This document shows, piece after piece, positions 1-11,535 of a DNA stretch of 64,000 bases. Made by a program: the position numbers and the translations under genes. The DNA comes from Dipteronia dyeriana (taxonomy: Eukaryota; Streptophyta; Magnoliopsida; Sapindales; Sapindaceae): the NCBI GenBank assembly GCA_032871835.1, contig CM065303.1, forward strand, positions 57,450,597 to 57,514,596. Reading direction: 5' to 3'. The notes under the pieces were generated by a model. The model was given only the letters and a program-made list of their open reading frames with translations, was not told the origin of the DNA and searched no databases. The first letter of the stretch is position 1; every line of letters begins with the position of its first letter.

Positions 1-179
1 GGTCAAATATGTGTTCTACATACTAGGGTAGTGTTCTCAACCCCTTTAACCGGTATGGATCTGTGTTAGGGCTCAGCAACTGTCACACGTGCTTTAGTAT
101 ATGCTTCTTGGGCGGTACTCCAGCCTCCTAGGAGCGTTGTGCCCGTATATAGGTTTGATCGATCGATATACCAGCTGGA

Positions 180-432
180 GGGGATCGCTGCGGCTAGATC
201 AATGACTTGAGTGGTGGAGTTAAGGGGAGCTCTGGAGCTCGATCGATGTGCAGGGTGGGAGAGGAGACCACTGCAGTTAGATCGATGTGTTAGGTGGGGC
301 AAGAAATCGCTGCAGCTGGATCGATGTGCTGGATAGGGGAGGGGACCGCTGCAACTGGATTGATGTGCTGGGTGGTGAAGGGGATCGCTGCAGCTGGATC
401 GATGTACTGGGTGAGGGGAGCTCTGTAGCTGG
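180..432. repeat. 39-bp GC-rich minisatellite
   Basis: Degenerate tandem array whose unit resembles CGCTGCAGCTGGATCGATGT followed by a G-rich stretch. The CGCTGCA (or CACTGCA) anchor recurs at 269, 308, 347 and 386, an exact 39-base spacing, with a more diverged unit at 186. The short reading frames across it on both strands are by-products of the repeat. The array lies downstream, on the minus strand, of the DUF1985 remnant and may belong to the same transposon. That association is inference from proximity only. Confidence 0.8.
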
Positions 433-722
433 GCCGTTGTGCCGGGTGGTGGGTGGAGCTCAGACTGGGTCGACCCGGATAGAACAACTGAGAGGTCTGA
501 CCGGACTGATGTATGTGTAGCAGGCCTACTATCACCGTTACGCGACTGAAATTGACTCTCCGGACCTGACCCCCCCTCCCCGGTAGGTGGGTCCTCGTTC
601 GTCCACTTGTCCTGTCTATCTCCCCCGTATACCCACTTGTCCTATCTCTGGGACTAAAGTCTGGATCATGAGGCGGTGGACCATCCTTGTGTGCATACAT
701 GGTTGACCCCTGAAGCCCTCAG

Positions 723-831
723 ATCATATCCAGCAACAATCAGTGCTGCTGCTATCGATCCTCGTCACTCTTCCGGATCATATCCACCAACTCCCAGTGC
801 TGATGCTATCAATCCTCCTCACTCTTCCGAA
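723..831. repeat. 54-bp two-copy tandem repeat
   Basis: Two adjacent imperfect copies of a 54-base unit, beginning ATCATATCCA at 723 and 777 and each ending in CACTCTTCC. The copies differ at several positions. The rest of 433-1079 holds no recognisable gene. Confidence 0.7.
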
Positions 832-1079
832 GGGCTTCTCGCACATCGTTTAACAGATCTTCCTATAGGGCCTAAAATAATGTCTACATTGTTAGTACAA
901 AACTATCAACATGTTGCATTAATAAAAAACAAAACTTTCTTTTCAACTTACCTCTCCATCATGTACAACGCCCCCATGGGAATCCCCTGTAAATGTAGCA
1001 GATCCGGGGGTGGTAAACCAAACATGTCTATGCCTTTCTCGCTGAGAGTCCGTTTGATATCCCTTACTGTCACTGGCCT

Positions 1080-2279
1080 TTAAACCCCCAGCCTCGGGCT
1101 CAGATCCATCATTGTCACCGGTCCTGTCCGTAAAACCCCCACTTTTTGTCCCACTCTTCCTGCCAAAGGTAGTTTGATTAGGGACCGGAGGCGGAATATG
1201 AAGCATGTCCTCCTCTTCATACAGGCTCCCCCCTCATTTAGCCCCGCATAGTACGGTGCCTCTCTCTCAGCTGGTGTGGGCACCAGTTCCTTCCTCGCAA
1301 ACATCTGAAATATTGGTTAGAACAATGTAATTGTACACTTACTCACTAATATAAACATTAACAAATTAAATACATACCCTGGCTTTGAAAATCTTAGCCA
1401 GCTTCTTCCCTCTCGGTTGTTTGGTCAACTCCCACTTCAAAATATGGGGAGACAGATCCGTAACCCTCTGGGTGCCGAACTGTTGGCCCAAATCAGGGAT
1501 CACCTCGAAAGCAAATATATGCATCAAAGATAAGTACGATAAGAATTCATAACATTTAGGACACCAACAATAAAGTACAACTTGTAATTCAAAGTTCTTA
1601 CCAATAGGGCATGAGATAGACTGTAAATGTCGTAGGTCTCCACCGTATGTACGTGAGTGCCCTTTTCCTACTGGCGTTACTCGAACCCGTCAAGTGCATG
1701 CTTGAATGAGTAAATGGAATGCATGTACACATGGGCACCCCACGGGAACGCGTCGAACGTATCGAGGTCCTCTACCAGCCGAAATTGCCAAACCTAAATC
1801 TTGAATCTCTCATCCACCCTCATCAGTATCCAATCCAGCATATATAAGAGGTAGAGCTTCACAGTATCGTACGCCTCTCTAAACTCTCTGATGGTGACAA
1901 CAGCCATCATCTCCTCTAACGAAACCTCATCGGCTCCAGGAAAGTACCATTGATGTATGTCATTCTCCAGTTCTGCATACTCTGGTACTACTTCAAATCG
2001 TAATCCGATGATCAGGTAAAATTCCACCTTCAAAAACCTCACCGACTGGTTCCCAAACATGAACTGCATCTCATCTGTTGGGCCTTGATGATGCAGCTCC
2101 CTCAAAAGCAACCTATGGATAACACCACCCGAAAACTTCATCTCATGATGCATAGTCAGGAAATGCCCGAAACAAGATGTCATGATCCAATGCCGTTCTT
2201 CATCTGTAAATTCTGTAAGGACCCGGTTCAGCGCGTCTTCTATATGGGCAAGAGCGTCAAAATGGTTGTGTCGAGTCAA
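1080..2279 (-). pseudogene. DUF1985 protein of a Ulp1-associated transposon (decayed)
   Basis: The first open block, 1794-2279, encodes about 160 residues with the DUF1985 pattern: a GHFL segment, KFSGG, a LLLRE-H segment, FMFGNQSVRFLKVEFYLI and a ITGLRF-like motif read here as IIGLRF. DUF1985 is known from plant transposons that also carry Ulp1 cysteine-protease domains. The block ends in a TAG stop, but the same frame continues for about 40 residues with the family's DTFDAFPWGAHVYMHSIY and FKHALDG motifs, so the stop is a nonsense mutation. Two more stops follow near 1655-1665. Further exon-like pieces can be read at about 1385-1520 (FEVIPDLG) and 1080-1303. The open block has no clear ATG; its first codon is TTG. 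A transposon relic, not a host gene. The family call is fairly sure, exon limits are not. Confidence 0.65.
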
Positions 2280-2394
2280 TTTACCTTCGTATCAGTCTTC
2301 TTATGGAGTTTTAAGCAAATCCCTCAACATAGTTCTCATCTGCAATGTCACATAAATAAAACATCATTAAACTGAAAAAAACTCAGAACCAAAA

Positions 2395-2830
2395 TTAAAA
2401 GTCTCGATCCAATGTAAAAAAAACTCGATCCTATTAAAAAAATATTTGATCACATGACAAAAAAGCTCGACCCTTTAAAAAAACTCGATCTCATGACAAA
2501 AAAGCTCGACCCTTTAAAAAAACTCGATCTCATGACAAAAATGCTCGATCCCATGACAAAAATGCTCGATCCAATGTAAAAAAAACTCAATCCTATTAAA
2601 AAAAACTCGATCTCATGACAAAAATGCTCGACCCTTTAAAAAAAACTCGATCCCATAACAAAAATGCTCGATTTCATAACAAAAAACGCTCGATCAAATG
2701 TAAAAAAACGCTCGATCAAATGTAAAAAAAACTCGATCTTATTAAAAAAAACCTACTTTCAAAAAAAAACTCGATCCCTTTCAAAAAAAACTCGATCCCG
2801 TTTAAAAAAAGATCGATCCCTTTTAAAATA
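2395..2830. repeat. A-rich array of CTCGATC motifs
   Basis: More than twenty irregular units of about 17-20 bases: a run of A, then CTCGATC (sometimes CTCGACC), then a variable CATGACA, CCTATTA or CCTTT linker. It directly follows the DUF1985 remnant and could be subterminal repeats of that transposon; this is inference. A related motif family occurs at 26940-27240. Confidence 0.75.
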
Positions 2831-3324
2831 ACCTCAAATTACTATAATACACTGTTGTATTTTATATCAATACGTACTTAGTATTAATATGCGAAGAAAA
2901 TGAATATATAAATATATATCTAAATATATAAATTATAGATATAATTTTATATATATATATATATATAGCCCGGGCAGCCCTCTCTTTCGTCGGCTACCAA
3001 TTTCTACCATTTGAAAACTATTCATTCAAGCCTGCAATTGCCAAGTTAGTATGGTTATCTTAAGTATTATCTACCGAACAAGACCTTGCCAAGGTGACGA
3101 ATATTTTTTAAGAGGGGTGAATATGTAGGACTTCAGAAAATTTTACATTTTTGTAAGATTTATTTTCCAATTTATGTTTTGGAATTCATTTTTTATATAT
3201 TTTTTTAGTTCTTGCTTATGTTGTTTTTATCATTTTAGGAAAGTCGTATTCAAATAGAGATCTTTCTTGATTCTTTCATACCCCGACTGTCACACATTCT
3301 TCAATAGTAGAGGTTGCCAAGGTT
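2831..3324. other. AT-rich spacer, no gene seen
   Basis: Contains a short (TA)n run near 2948-2967 and a segment near 3085-3135 (GACGAATATTTTTTAAGAGG) that resembles the region just before the 3' LTR of Ty3/gypsy elements. The resemblance is too short to support a call. Confidence 0.4.
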
Positions 3325-3690
3325 CACTTAAACTGGTGGTTCCGAACCGAAAATGTACGGTCAAAACCATAATCGAAATCGTAATTATATCCGGCGGTTA
3401 CAAAACTGGTCAACCAGTTTGGTCACGGTTCGGTTACGGTTTGGAGTCTAAAAAACCGCGGTTTAACCACCGGTTTTCAAACAAAAATAATAATATTAAA
3501 ACAACCAATCAAAACCTACCACATGGCATATATTTGAAAAAAACTGAAACCGTAACCAAAACCATCTAACCGACGGTTAAAAACCGTAAACCAAACCAAC
3601 TAGACCCGTTATGGTTACGGTTTGTGCTTTCCATGGAACCAGAACAAACGGTTTCAAACCGAAACATGGGAACCAATAAATTCAACAGCA
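3325..3690. mobile_element. MITE-like inverted-repeat element rich in GGTTCGGTT motifs
   Basis: Self-complementary stretch dense in AACCG and CGGTT motifs on both strands, with left arm GGTGGTTCCGAACCGAAA and a right arm containing its imperfect complement near 3640-3680 (CAAACCGAAACATGGGAACC). This is the look of a short hAT-type MITE. No target-site duplication could be fixed, so the ends are approximate. The short frame across it is not a gene. Confidence 0.45.
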
Positions 3691-3720
3691 TGTTATTGAA
3701 AGGATTTAATTGGCCTTACC

Positions 3721-3952
3721 TGTTGTGAGGAAGAAGACTGAAAATTGACAGAGGCCTACAAGTGATTGTATTGAATAAATGATCAGACTTGGACAACAAG
3801 TCTGGTAAGTGGTAACTTTTGGCAGGAAACAGCTGCTCAGCTAATATTACAAAATACATCAAGAATAATAGAAATACAAATAGAAATCTACAATATAATA
3901 CTTAATAATATCAAGATTCGATACCAATACCATACCCTCCTCAAAATCAACA
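3721..3952 (-). mobile_element. possible small solo LTR
   Basis: Starts TGTTGTGAGG and ends AAATCAACA, so it has TG...CA ends with a short TGTTG/CAACA inverted repeat and about the length of a small copia LTR. The flanks (TTACC and TGGGG) do not match, so there is no target-site duplication. It sits just downstream of RDR1-A and is absent downstream of RDR1-B, where homology between the two loci begins only near 4056 and 54866. Confidence 0.3.
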
Positions 3953-4136
3953 TGGGGAAAACTAGCTTGAATTTTAAAACTTAAATTCATCATAATACAG
4001 AGTCGACAACAGTTTTCATTACAATACCGCATTTATATAGAGCAGATTCAAACAAACTTAACTTCATTAGGGAAAACAAACAAGATATTTAAATATTTTA
4101 CAACCTTTCTAGGCAGAATCATACTGGCAAGATTTC

Positions 4137-7100
4137 TCAATACAAATATAATCCACGACTCAATTGACGCTCTAGAGAAGACAGATCCAGAGAACTTCTA
4201 ATACTTCTTTTATCCCTCTTGATTTTGATCAGCTTGTCATACACACACCAAGGGAAGCTAAGAAAATGATCTCTATTCAAGCCCTCATTGTAGCGACCCC
4301 AATAGGTATGATGATATGTGACATAGTACCAAGCCGAAGCTTTTGCATATACATCATCATCTCCAGAATCTGATAAACTTCCCTTCTCATTGAACAAGCC
4401 TCTAGCTTCTTTTCTCAACGACTTTACTGCCATACCAATTGCTTCTGCATCTCTTCTCTTAGTGAACGATTTTGACATATTCATTATACAGCCACTGAGT
4501 ATTTCTGCTTCAGTTGTGATGCCATAATAATCCATAAAATTACCCAGTTTGCTGTCATAATTGCTTTTGTGACAGAAAGCATCATCAATGTAATCCTCAA
4601 AGCCATCGACTTCCATGTCATGGTCATAATACCGCCTTGCCACTTCACATGTGAAGGAGCTCGGAAAACTTCCATTGGGTGAAATGTTCTTCACCGCTCG
4701 AAAAAGCTTTCCTATCACATTGTGCGACTCATAAGTGGGTTTGTCAGGCTTTTCCATGAAATCTGGATATTCTTTGACATGTAAACGTGGAGGTATTTCA
4801 GCAGGTACTCCAGTTTTCGGAAAGTCAACTGCAATTGAAAATTTCTCTGCTAGTTCTAAGCATGGCTTGCTCATTGCTTTCTGAAGCTCTCTATCAGCAA
4901 AAACAGTGTGAGCATTTGAAATAATTCCCAAACTATCATTCACTATGTAGTTGGTGAAATACTCCTGCACTTCCTGCACCAAAGAAAATGGCATCTCATA
5001 TGTAAATAACTGAAGAACAATATCTTGTCTGGTTCTACACTTGTATGGCATGAGAAAAAAGCATCTCAATCACTCATTGGTTTCAAGAATGCCCAAATGT
5101 CATATCCCATTTTTATAGGTACAATGCATGTCTTAAATACTGCTAGCAAATCTGAATAAAAAAATTTAAGAAATCAAAAAATTTTAAAAAAAAATGAATT
5201 TTGGTATATGCAAATGGGAGAACAAAAAAGGTACAAAATTTCCTTCTTGCTCGAGTCTAAAAGAGTAAAATGAGTAATACCTCCATTGTAACATCATGAT
5301 CCAACTGAATAGTTTGTGCTGGGTTATAATCCATGGGCTGTTCTTGCCGTGTCGGAATTAATTCATGGTCCCAACAGACAAAGTAGATATCTCCATCCAA
5401 ATCACTTCCTGAACACTCATTTGGATGAGGTCTAGAATGATAAATTAATTTTAATTGTCAGTATAAGGCAAAATTTCTGGGCAGGGAAATTGATTTGACA
5501 TATCACAACACCATAGACATACTTTACACATTCAGAAATGTTCTATTTAATGCAGCCAAGGAAAAAATTCATGGCAAATTGAAAGCCTGCAGTCCTCACT
5601 AAAGTTATGTACTAGGTTGGCAGAAAATGTATTTATGTGCATGTGATTGATCAAGACATAAAAAAACCAAGGCAATGCCAATGAAATATAATCCAGTGGA
5701 TACCACAGCATTCCAGTTTACTGTGTCCAAAAGACTTACCTCATTCCTTTCTGTGGAAAGACAACACAATCTACCATATGGTGCAAATCTGGCACATTCA
5801 CAGCCCTTAAAACACGCACATCGCCTGGGTGCAAGCAAGGATTTTTTGCAACAACAATATTTCCTTCAACAATGTAGTGCCGTGCAGATCCATTACTGCT
5901 AGACAAGACAGGATCATCACTCAAATGCCTACATCCAGCACTGGAAATTTGCACAAATACCTGCCCATAGTTAAGAGTTCTGGTTTCATCTAGACACCCC
6001 ATCATAGATCTTGCTCTGGGTATGTATATCCTTGCTCTAGTCCGCAATTCCAATAACTTTGATGCCCGGAATGTTTGCAGCATCATCGATAGGAATGGTT
6101 CAGCATCTGGCTTATAATTGCATAAGAGCATTTCCTTGAGAATATTAGTGTTTTCTCCTGGAGACATCAGCTCTAGAGCCTCCTGTGCCTTTAACGGATC
6201 TGTTAAGATAGCGTCCAGTTGGTCTACAGCCTCTCTTTGTTTCTTCTCAAAGGCATGATCCCGAACTCCAAGTGTAGAAAGAAGAGTTATTATTTGACGA
6301 TTTAGATAACAGGGCTGATACTTGCTCCATCCCAAAACATCCAATTTTCTAATATCAGATTCGTACTTGTTCATACTCTTTCTCAAAGATAATTTCTTTG
6401 ACGAAGTGGGATCAACAGCCACTACGCCTTTGTATCCACCATATCGAATCTGAAAGGCAGATGGAGAAGCACCTTTCAACCTACATTTTGAGGCCACTCT
6501 CCGAGCAAATTCAGCAGAAATTTTGCCAATACCATCAGAGAACACATATGTAGTTCCACCCCTTTCAACCTCTATATCAGGAATGATCTCCATTTCATGT
6601 GTGCCAACGCTAAGGGTTTCAGTCGATGAACCAAAGGACTGACCCAGTCTAGCAGCATATTTTGCCACATTTCTTATTTGGTGAAAATTTCCCATCCATT
6701 CCCTTATATTTGCAGCAGTGAGTCCATCAATTGATGCAAACATCCAAGCAGAATTTTCACGCAATTGACTTGTTGAAAAGGCAAGAAATTCAAACTTCTT
6801 ATCACCAATTACTATTCCATTTCGAAGAGTAGAAAGAATCCTTCTGAAAATTTCAGTCCTCTCCCCATTTGCAGAAGATGTACGCGGACACAAGTCTGTT
6901 GAATACAATTTTTCCAAATCCTCATCAACATAAGAAACACGAAGAAAATTGTCAATATATCTTCCATAGTTGCGTAGTACACGATTCGAGACGTTGATTT
7001 CTGGACCACAAAAATAAACTTTACAAGGTGTTACTTGAACTCTGTGTACATATACCAAACCATCATCTAAAGATATAGCATGTGATCTTAGTATATTCCT

Positions 7101-8941
7101 AGATGAGATGTATTTTCTGTACTGTTCATTGAGCCACACTGAAGGTTCATAACAACATTCTTTTAAATAACAGAGTTTATCCAGCGCATGTTCTATGAAG
7201 GTCAAGTTGAATCTACGTGGATCAACAAACCTATAAAAATTTGAATCAAGTGTTGGCCCTGAAAGACACCCATTTTGAACCAATAAATTAATCTTAAAAA
7301 GGATCTCATATGGCAAGTCTACTCCATATGGAGGACCAACAATGGGGACTAGCTGAAAATTATTAGAATAAGCAGAACCACTTTCCAGATCAAATGAGCC
7401 TTCACTTTCTTTGTAGTAAGGAAAGTGATCTTGAAAGTTTGGAAGTTTAAAGTTGTAAGCAAGCTCCAAACAAAATCCAGTAGACTGCCCAATACAGCTT
7501 GATGGGGTGAAATCCGTTGTCCGTACCCATTGATCATCAGGGACATCCTTAAAATAGTTTAACAATGGATCATCTAGTAAATGGCCTGAAGAACGTATAT
7601 CTCTCTTGAAAACTCGAGGACAGCCAAATAACTTACAATCAAAAGAACAAAAAAGAATAGTATTAGTAAACTCACAATTAATACCATTAACAAGAATACT
7701 CTAAACAAGATAAACAACTTCCTACACTCAAGCATATGGATGGTCAGATTTTGTTGTCTATCTAATTCCAAAATTACCCCATTGCAGTATGTGGCCTATG
7801 TTTGAAATTTTGAAATGTAAATATACATTAATGACGTGTCAGCAACCTAGTCCATCGGAACTCTACATAAGTAACCTTCAACAAGAGACCCTAAGAATTT
7901 CCAAAATACAAACACTCTTATTTTATTACATATCAAGACCTATATTTCTCTATATTGAAAGAAATTCATGCTCTTCAAAATGAATTCTACATAATATTCT
8001 AAAATTTACCAAAATGCGGACCATAATCAGACATTTAGAAAAAAGAAAAAATTGTCACTTAATTAAAAAAAGTGGATGTCTAGGAAAATCAGAGAAAACA
8101 AGGAGGACACTCATATACGATCAATGGCCATTTTCTTTAAGAGGCATAATTCATCACGGCCTTACAAGACAATAGAATTGCAAGCCTAAAGAGGTCCCAC
8201 CCAAAAATGCACTGATTCAACCGACCATAATAATAAGGAGCTTGTTATCATGACATATTAATTTACTTGAAAATTATGAAAAGAGAAACAACAAAAATTC
8301 CACACTTACTAAATTGAACATGCAAATTATTCAACCCTTTAAAAAATATAAACAAAATAAAACAATAATGAATTTCAGACAATGATCAAAACTAGTAAAT
8401 CCACCTGGATAAGAAGATACTTTGCTCTTTGACCACGTGGGCGATGTAGCTCAATCTGCCAGACATTTTCATAGGCGAGCTCAAGTCTGTACTCTACTTG
8501 CTGATGAGACAAAATAAAATTTATTCTTCTCATCCCAGAACCAAAATTCACAGATACTTTCACCGGTTCCCCGAGAAAAGAAAACGTGTCATTTGAGATC
8601 TGACAGCCAATATACAATACTATATCCTCCATGCTATACAGAAAGGTTCTCGGCTTTGGCACAATATCACGCTCCATTTCCCAAGCCCTGAGATTTGAAA
8701 TGCCATGCCGTAGGCGTTGCCTACTGGCCAAGGACATGATCAATTCGGCATTTTCATTTGCTGTAAATTGGACAATAGCGTATGCTTTCGGTACCCCTCC
8801 TGTATTCGCCCTGGACTGTGACGCCTGTCTAACCTTAATAGCATAAACAGCTCCTTCACCTGTATATGACTCCAGAAATTTCTTGACTACTTCTGAAGTC
8901 ACGCTAATAGAGAATCCAAACACTCGAATTGTCTTACCCAT
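4137..8941 (-). CDS. RDR1: RNA-dependent RNA polymerase 1, copy A (complete, four coding exons)
   Basis: Converts single-stranded RNA into dsRNA that Dicer-like enzymes cut into small interfering RNAs; plant RDR1 acts in antiviral and salicylate-linked silencing (family knowledge). Coding exons on the minus strand: 8405-8941, 5740-7631, 5281-5431 and 4137-4973, joined by introns of 773, 308 and 307 bases, all GT-AG. The spliced frame is open and gives about 1138 residues, close to the roughly 1100 typical of RDR1. The start is ATG at 8939-8941 with the conserved MGKTI N-terminus, an RRM-like region over the first 90 residues or so, then DIVPKPR. Exon 2 carries YVFSDGIGKIS, RYGGYKGVVAVDP, PGENTNILKEM and AKNPCLHPGDVRVL of the catalytic core. 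Exon 3 carries GSDLDGDIYFVCWD, whose DLDGD (about residues 820-824) is the metal-binding catalytic motif. Exon 4 holds FMEKPDKPTYESHNVIGKLF and YYGITTEAEILSG. No frameshift or nonsense codon was found. Confidence 0.95.
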
Positions 8942-9910
8942 AAAACAAGTTAAACTGCAAATTTAAGAGGTCAAAACAAGGTCAGTTGCTCCAAGTATAC
9001 ACACTCTAACTCTACAATGCACAAAAGCCTAGCAAAAGGAAATGAAAGGAAAGAATGAACAAAGGATATATTGAGTGCAGGAATTCTGAAATGCAGAAAA
9101 TTACACAAAAGTCTCAAATCCAAAACCTCAACTTCCAAAATGAGTATCTGTGACAAATCACTGAACCTAACCTTTTCCAATCATAGTATAACAATTAAAA
9201 TAAACAGAATAAAGAAAAAATTGAAAATAACAAAGAAAACTATCATAAAAGATTGTGATCTAAACTTCCTTGAGAAGCTTTTAAAGGCTATATGTTACTT
9301 TTCAAGGTGGGGCTAATGAATTAAGATTACATAAATGTAAACCCATCTCAATGACTTCAATAGGTTTAAAATCTTGTCTTTCTTCCAAAAAAACATAAAA
9401 ATAAAAATAATCATATACGAAGAAGAACATCTATCTCATCTGACTTACCCTTCTCCTCACAAGGAAAGCAATTTATGTTGATCAGCTTGTCTTCTAGTAG
9501 ATTTCTTGAAAACGTAAACCTGTAAATAGTGCCAGATAAACAGTCTTACTTCCACATCCATGATTAAAACTCATTTTTAATTTTATTTCACAATTCAAAG
9601 TGAATAATATTTCAACTGATCAAGAATTAAATCAATGTAGCAATTTTATATAACAATTAACAAACTAATCAGTAAAAAACTACACTAGTTAACCAAAAAC
9701 AAAAAGTAAAGTTGAAGAACAACAACTGAAAAGCAACCAGGTATACTTTCTAGTCATTGTGTGTGACTGAACAAGAACACCATACAACAACAAAAAATGA
9801 CTAAAAAGAGTGTGCAGGTCAGGTGAACATGAAAGAGAAAGAGACTCACAGTGGAAAACAGAGATCAACACAAGAGCAGAATCCAGAAACTGAAGAAACA
9901 ACAAAGAGAG
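8942..9910 (-). other. RDR1-A 5' leader with spliced untranslated exons
   Basis: Inferred from splice consensus. An acceptor (ATTTGCAG) lies at about 8958, leaving a short leader before the ATG. Upstream is a small exon at 9449-9519, bounded by an acceptor ending ACAG and a strong AAGG/GTAAGT donor. Further upstream a CCACT/GTGAGT donor at 9850 would end a first leader exon running back to about 9910. No continuous coding frame crosses these pieces. The matching leader of copy B is not in the window. Confidence 0.5.
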
Positions 9911-9935
9911 TGTGAAGTTGAGAGTTATTTGATGG

Positions 9936-9954
9936 TCGTCAATGGCAAGTCAAT
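9936..9954 (-). promoter_or_regulatory. paired W-box cores near the inferred RDR1-A start
   Basis: On the minus strand TTGACT (complement of 9948-9953) and TTGACG (complement of 9937-9942) lie 11 bases apart, just upstream of the inferred first leader exon. TTGAC is the core bound by WRKY factors, which mediate salicylate and defence induction, in keeping with known RDR1 inducibility. The core is short and common, and no clear TATA box was found nearby, so function is inference. Confidence 0.3.
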
Positions 9955-10116
9955 TTTTTAGTTTTGTCATTTGTACGAGAGCGAATGTCTCTTTTTCTGT
10001 TTCTTTCTTTCTTTCTTTGCTTTCGTTTTTGGTTTTAATTATCATTCGACGAGAAAAAGAAAAGAAAAGAAAAAAGCGATGATTCCCTCCTTCGCAGGAC
10101 CTTCTCATTAAAATAA

Positions 10117-10790
10117 GGGATAATTATCCGGTGTCTATCAACTCTTACCCCCACTATGAAAATGGTCACTAGATGAGGAATTAGTTTTAAAATAGTCATT
10201 TTTAGCAAACAATGTTACACTAATGGTTATTCCATCAAATTCCAACCATTTCTATCCAATTTCATCTATTTTTATCCAGTTACATCCAATAAGTGACATT
10301 TTAGTAAATATAGGGATGCTATAAATTTATTTTAGATATTTTATGGAAATCAATTTTTATTTTATTTTTTTTATTAAATAATTATATTTAGTGTGCATAG
10401 ATACGTATAACATATATATCAAACAAATATATATAGAAGATTAAGATTATAAAATCTAAAAATTTTAAAAAATATATTTAAGATAAATTGAATATATATA
10501 TATATATATAATATTAAAATTCTAAAAAGTATGTTTGAAATAAGTTGAAATGAAATATATATATATATATAGGATATGCTATACATATTTACACACATTA
10601 AATTGATTTCTAAAAAATATCTAAAATAAATTAATGATATCCTCTTTATTATCAAAATGTAGCTAATTGGATAGAAGTGGATGGAATGGATATTAGTATA
10701 ACATTGTTTACCTAAAATGACCCTTTTGAAACCAATTCGACTATTTTGATAGTGGTGGAAAGAGTTGATGGTCACCGGGATAATTATCTC
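10117..10790. mobile_element. 674-bp MITE, Mutator-type, 9-bp target duplication
   Basis: Left end GGGATAATTATCCGGTGTC and right end, read on the other strand, GAGATAATTATCCCGGTGAC. The inverted arms extend imperfectly for more than 100 bases, through ATCAACTCTT, a CACTAT block and AACAATGTTA. The flanks are the identical 9-mer TTAAAATAA at 10108-10116 and 10791-10799. A 9-base duplication with long inverted repeats fits a non-autonomous Mutator-like element. It lies about 200 bases upstream of the inferred RDR1-A transcription start. Short frames inside are AT-rich noise. Confidence 0.85.
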
Positions 10791-11535
10791 TTAAAATAAT
10801 TGTTCTGCTGATGTGGGTTTGCTGACGTTTCTGGTCCCACTTGATCTGTTCTGAATTGTATTTAAATGTACACGTTGCGATATGTGATTAGCGTCAGACG
10901 ATCAATTGATTATTTCAACTAATAGTTTTTTGACACGTTGAAGATTTGGATTGGGGTTGAGCGCACAGGATCTCCTTCTTTTTTTTTTTTGTTGAGAGGA
11001 ATCTCTTCTTTTCTAAAGCAAAACAGATTTTTAAAAGATACATTCAAGAGAGTAAATATAGGTTAAGGAAATAACATAAAAAAAAAAAAAAAAGTTGGGG
11101 AAATAAAATCTCTTTTATGTCTATAATTTGGGGCAGTGAAATCGAATTTGGGAGAAAAAATATATTTCGAATATCACAGATATAACTGAATATTTTTAAG
11201 GGAGAATTTTAAGTAACCCTCATTTTTAATTAAATACCAAATCAAACCCTCTCATTTGAAAAAATAGCAACAAAACTCTTACCATTAAATCAAATCTAAC
11301 AATTTAAATCCTTTATTATAAACTGAGTAAAAAAAAAAGAAAATGAAGTAATAATAAAAAAAATAATTTTAGTTTAAAAGAAATAGTAAACAAAAAATTC
11401 ATTACATAAAAAATAATTTTTATATTATACATAAAAAATTAAAAATTAAACCTATAATTTAAAAATAATAATAATAAAATGGAATAATATTTGATATGGA
11501 AACAAAAACTATAGAGAATACATGCATATTATTAA
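10791..11535. other. AT-rich spacer, no gene seen
   Basis: Distal upstream region of RDR1-A beyond the MITE. Mostly A/T runs; no coding frame, inverted repeat or known element could be supported. Confidence 0.5.

Noticed and set aside
287..700. Overlapping reading frames on both strands over the 39-bp array
   Set aside because: Open only because a 39-base (13-codon) repeat keeps phase; no homology and the two strands overlap fully.
2990..3135. Possible 3' end of a Ty3/gypsy pol gene before an LTR
   Set aside because: Only a short phrase resembles it; no integrase or reverse transcriptase motif upstream and no LTR pair.
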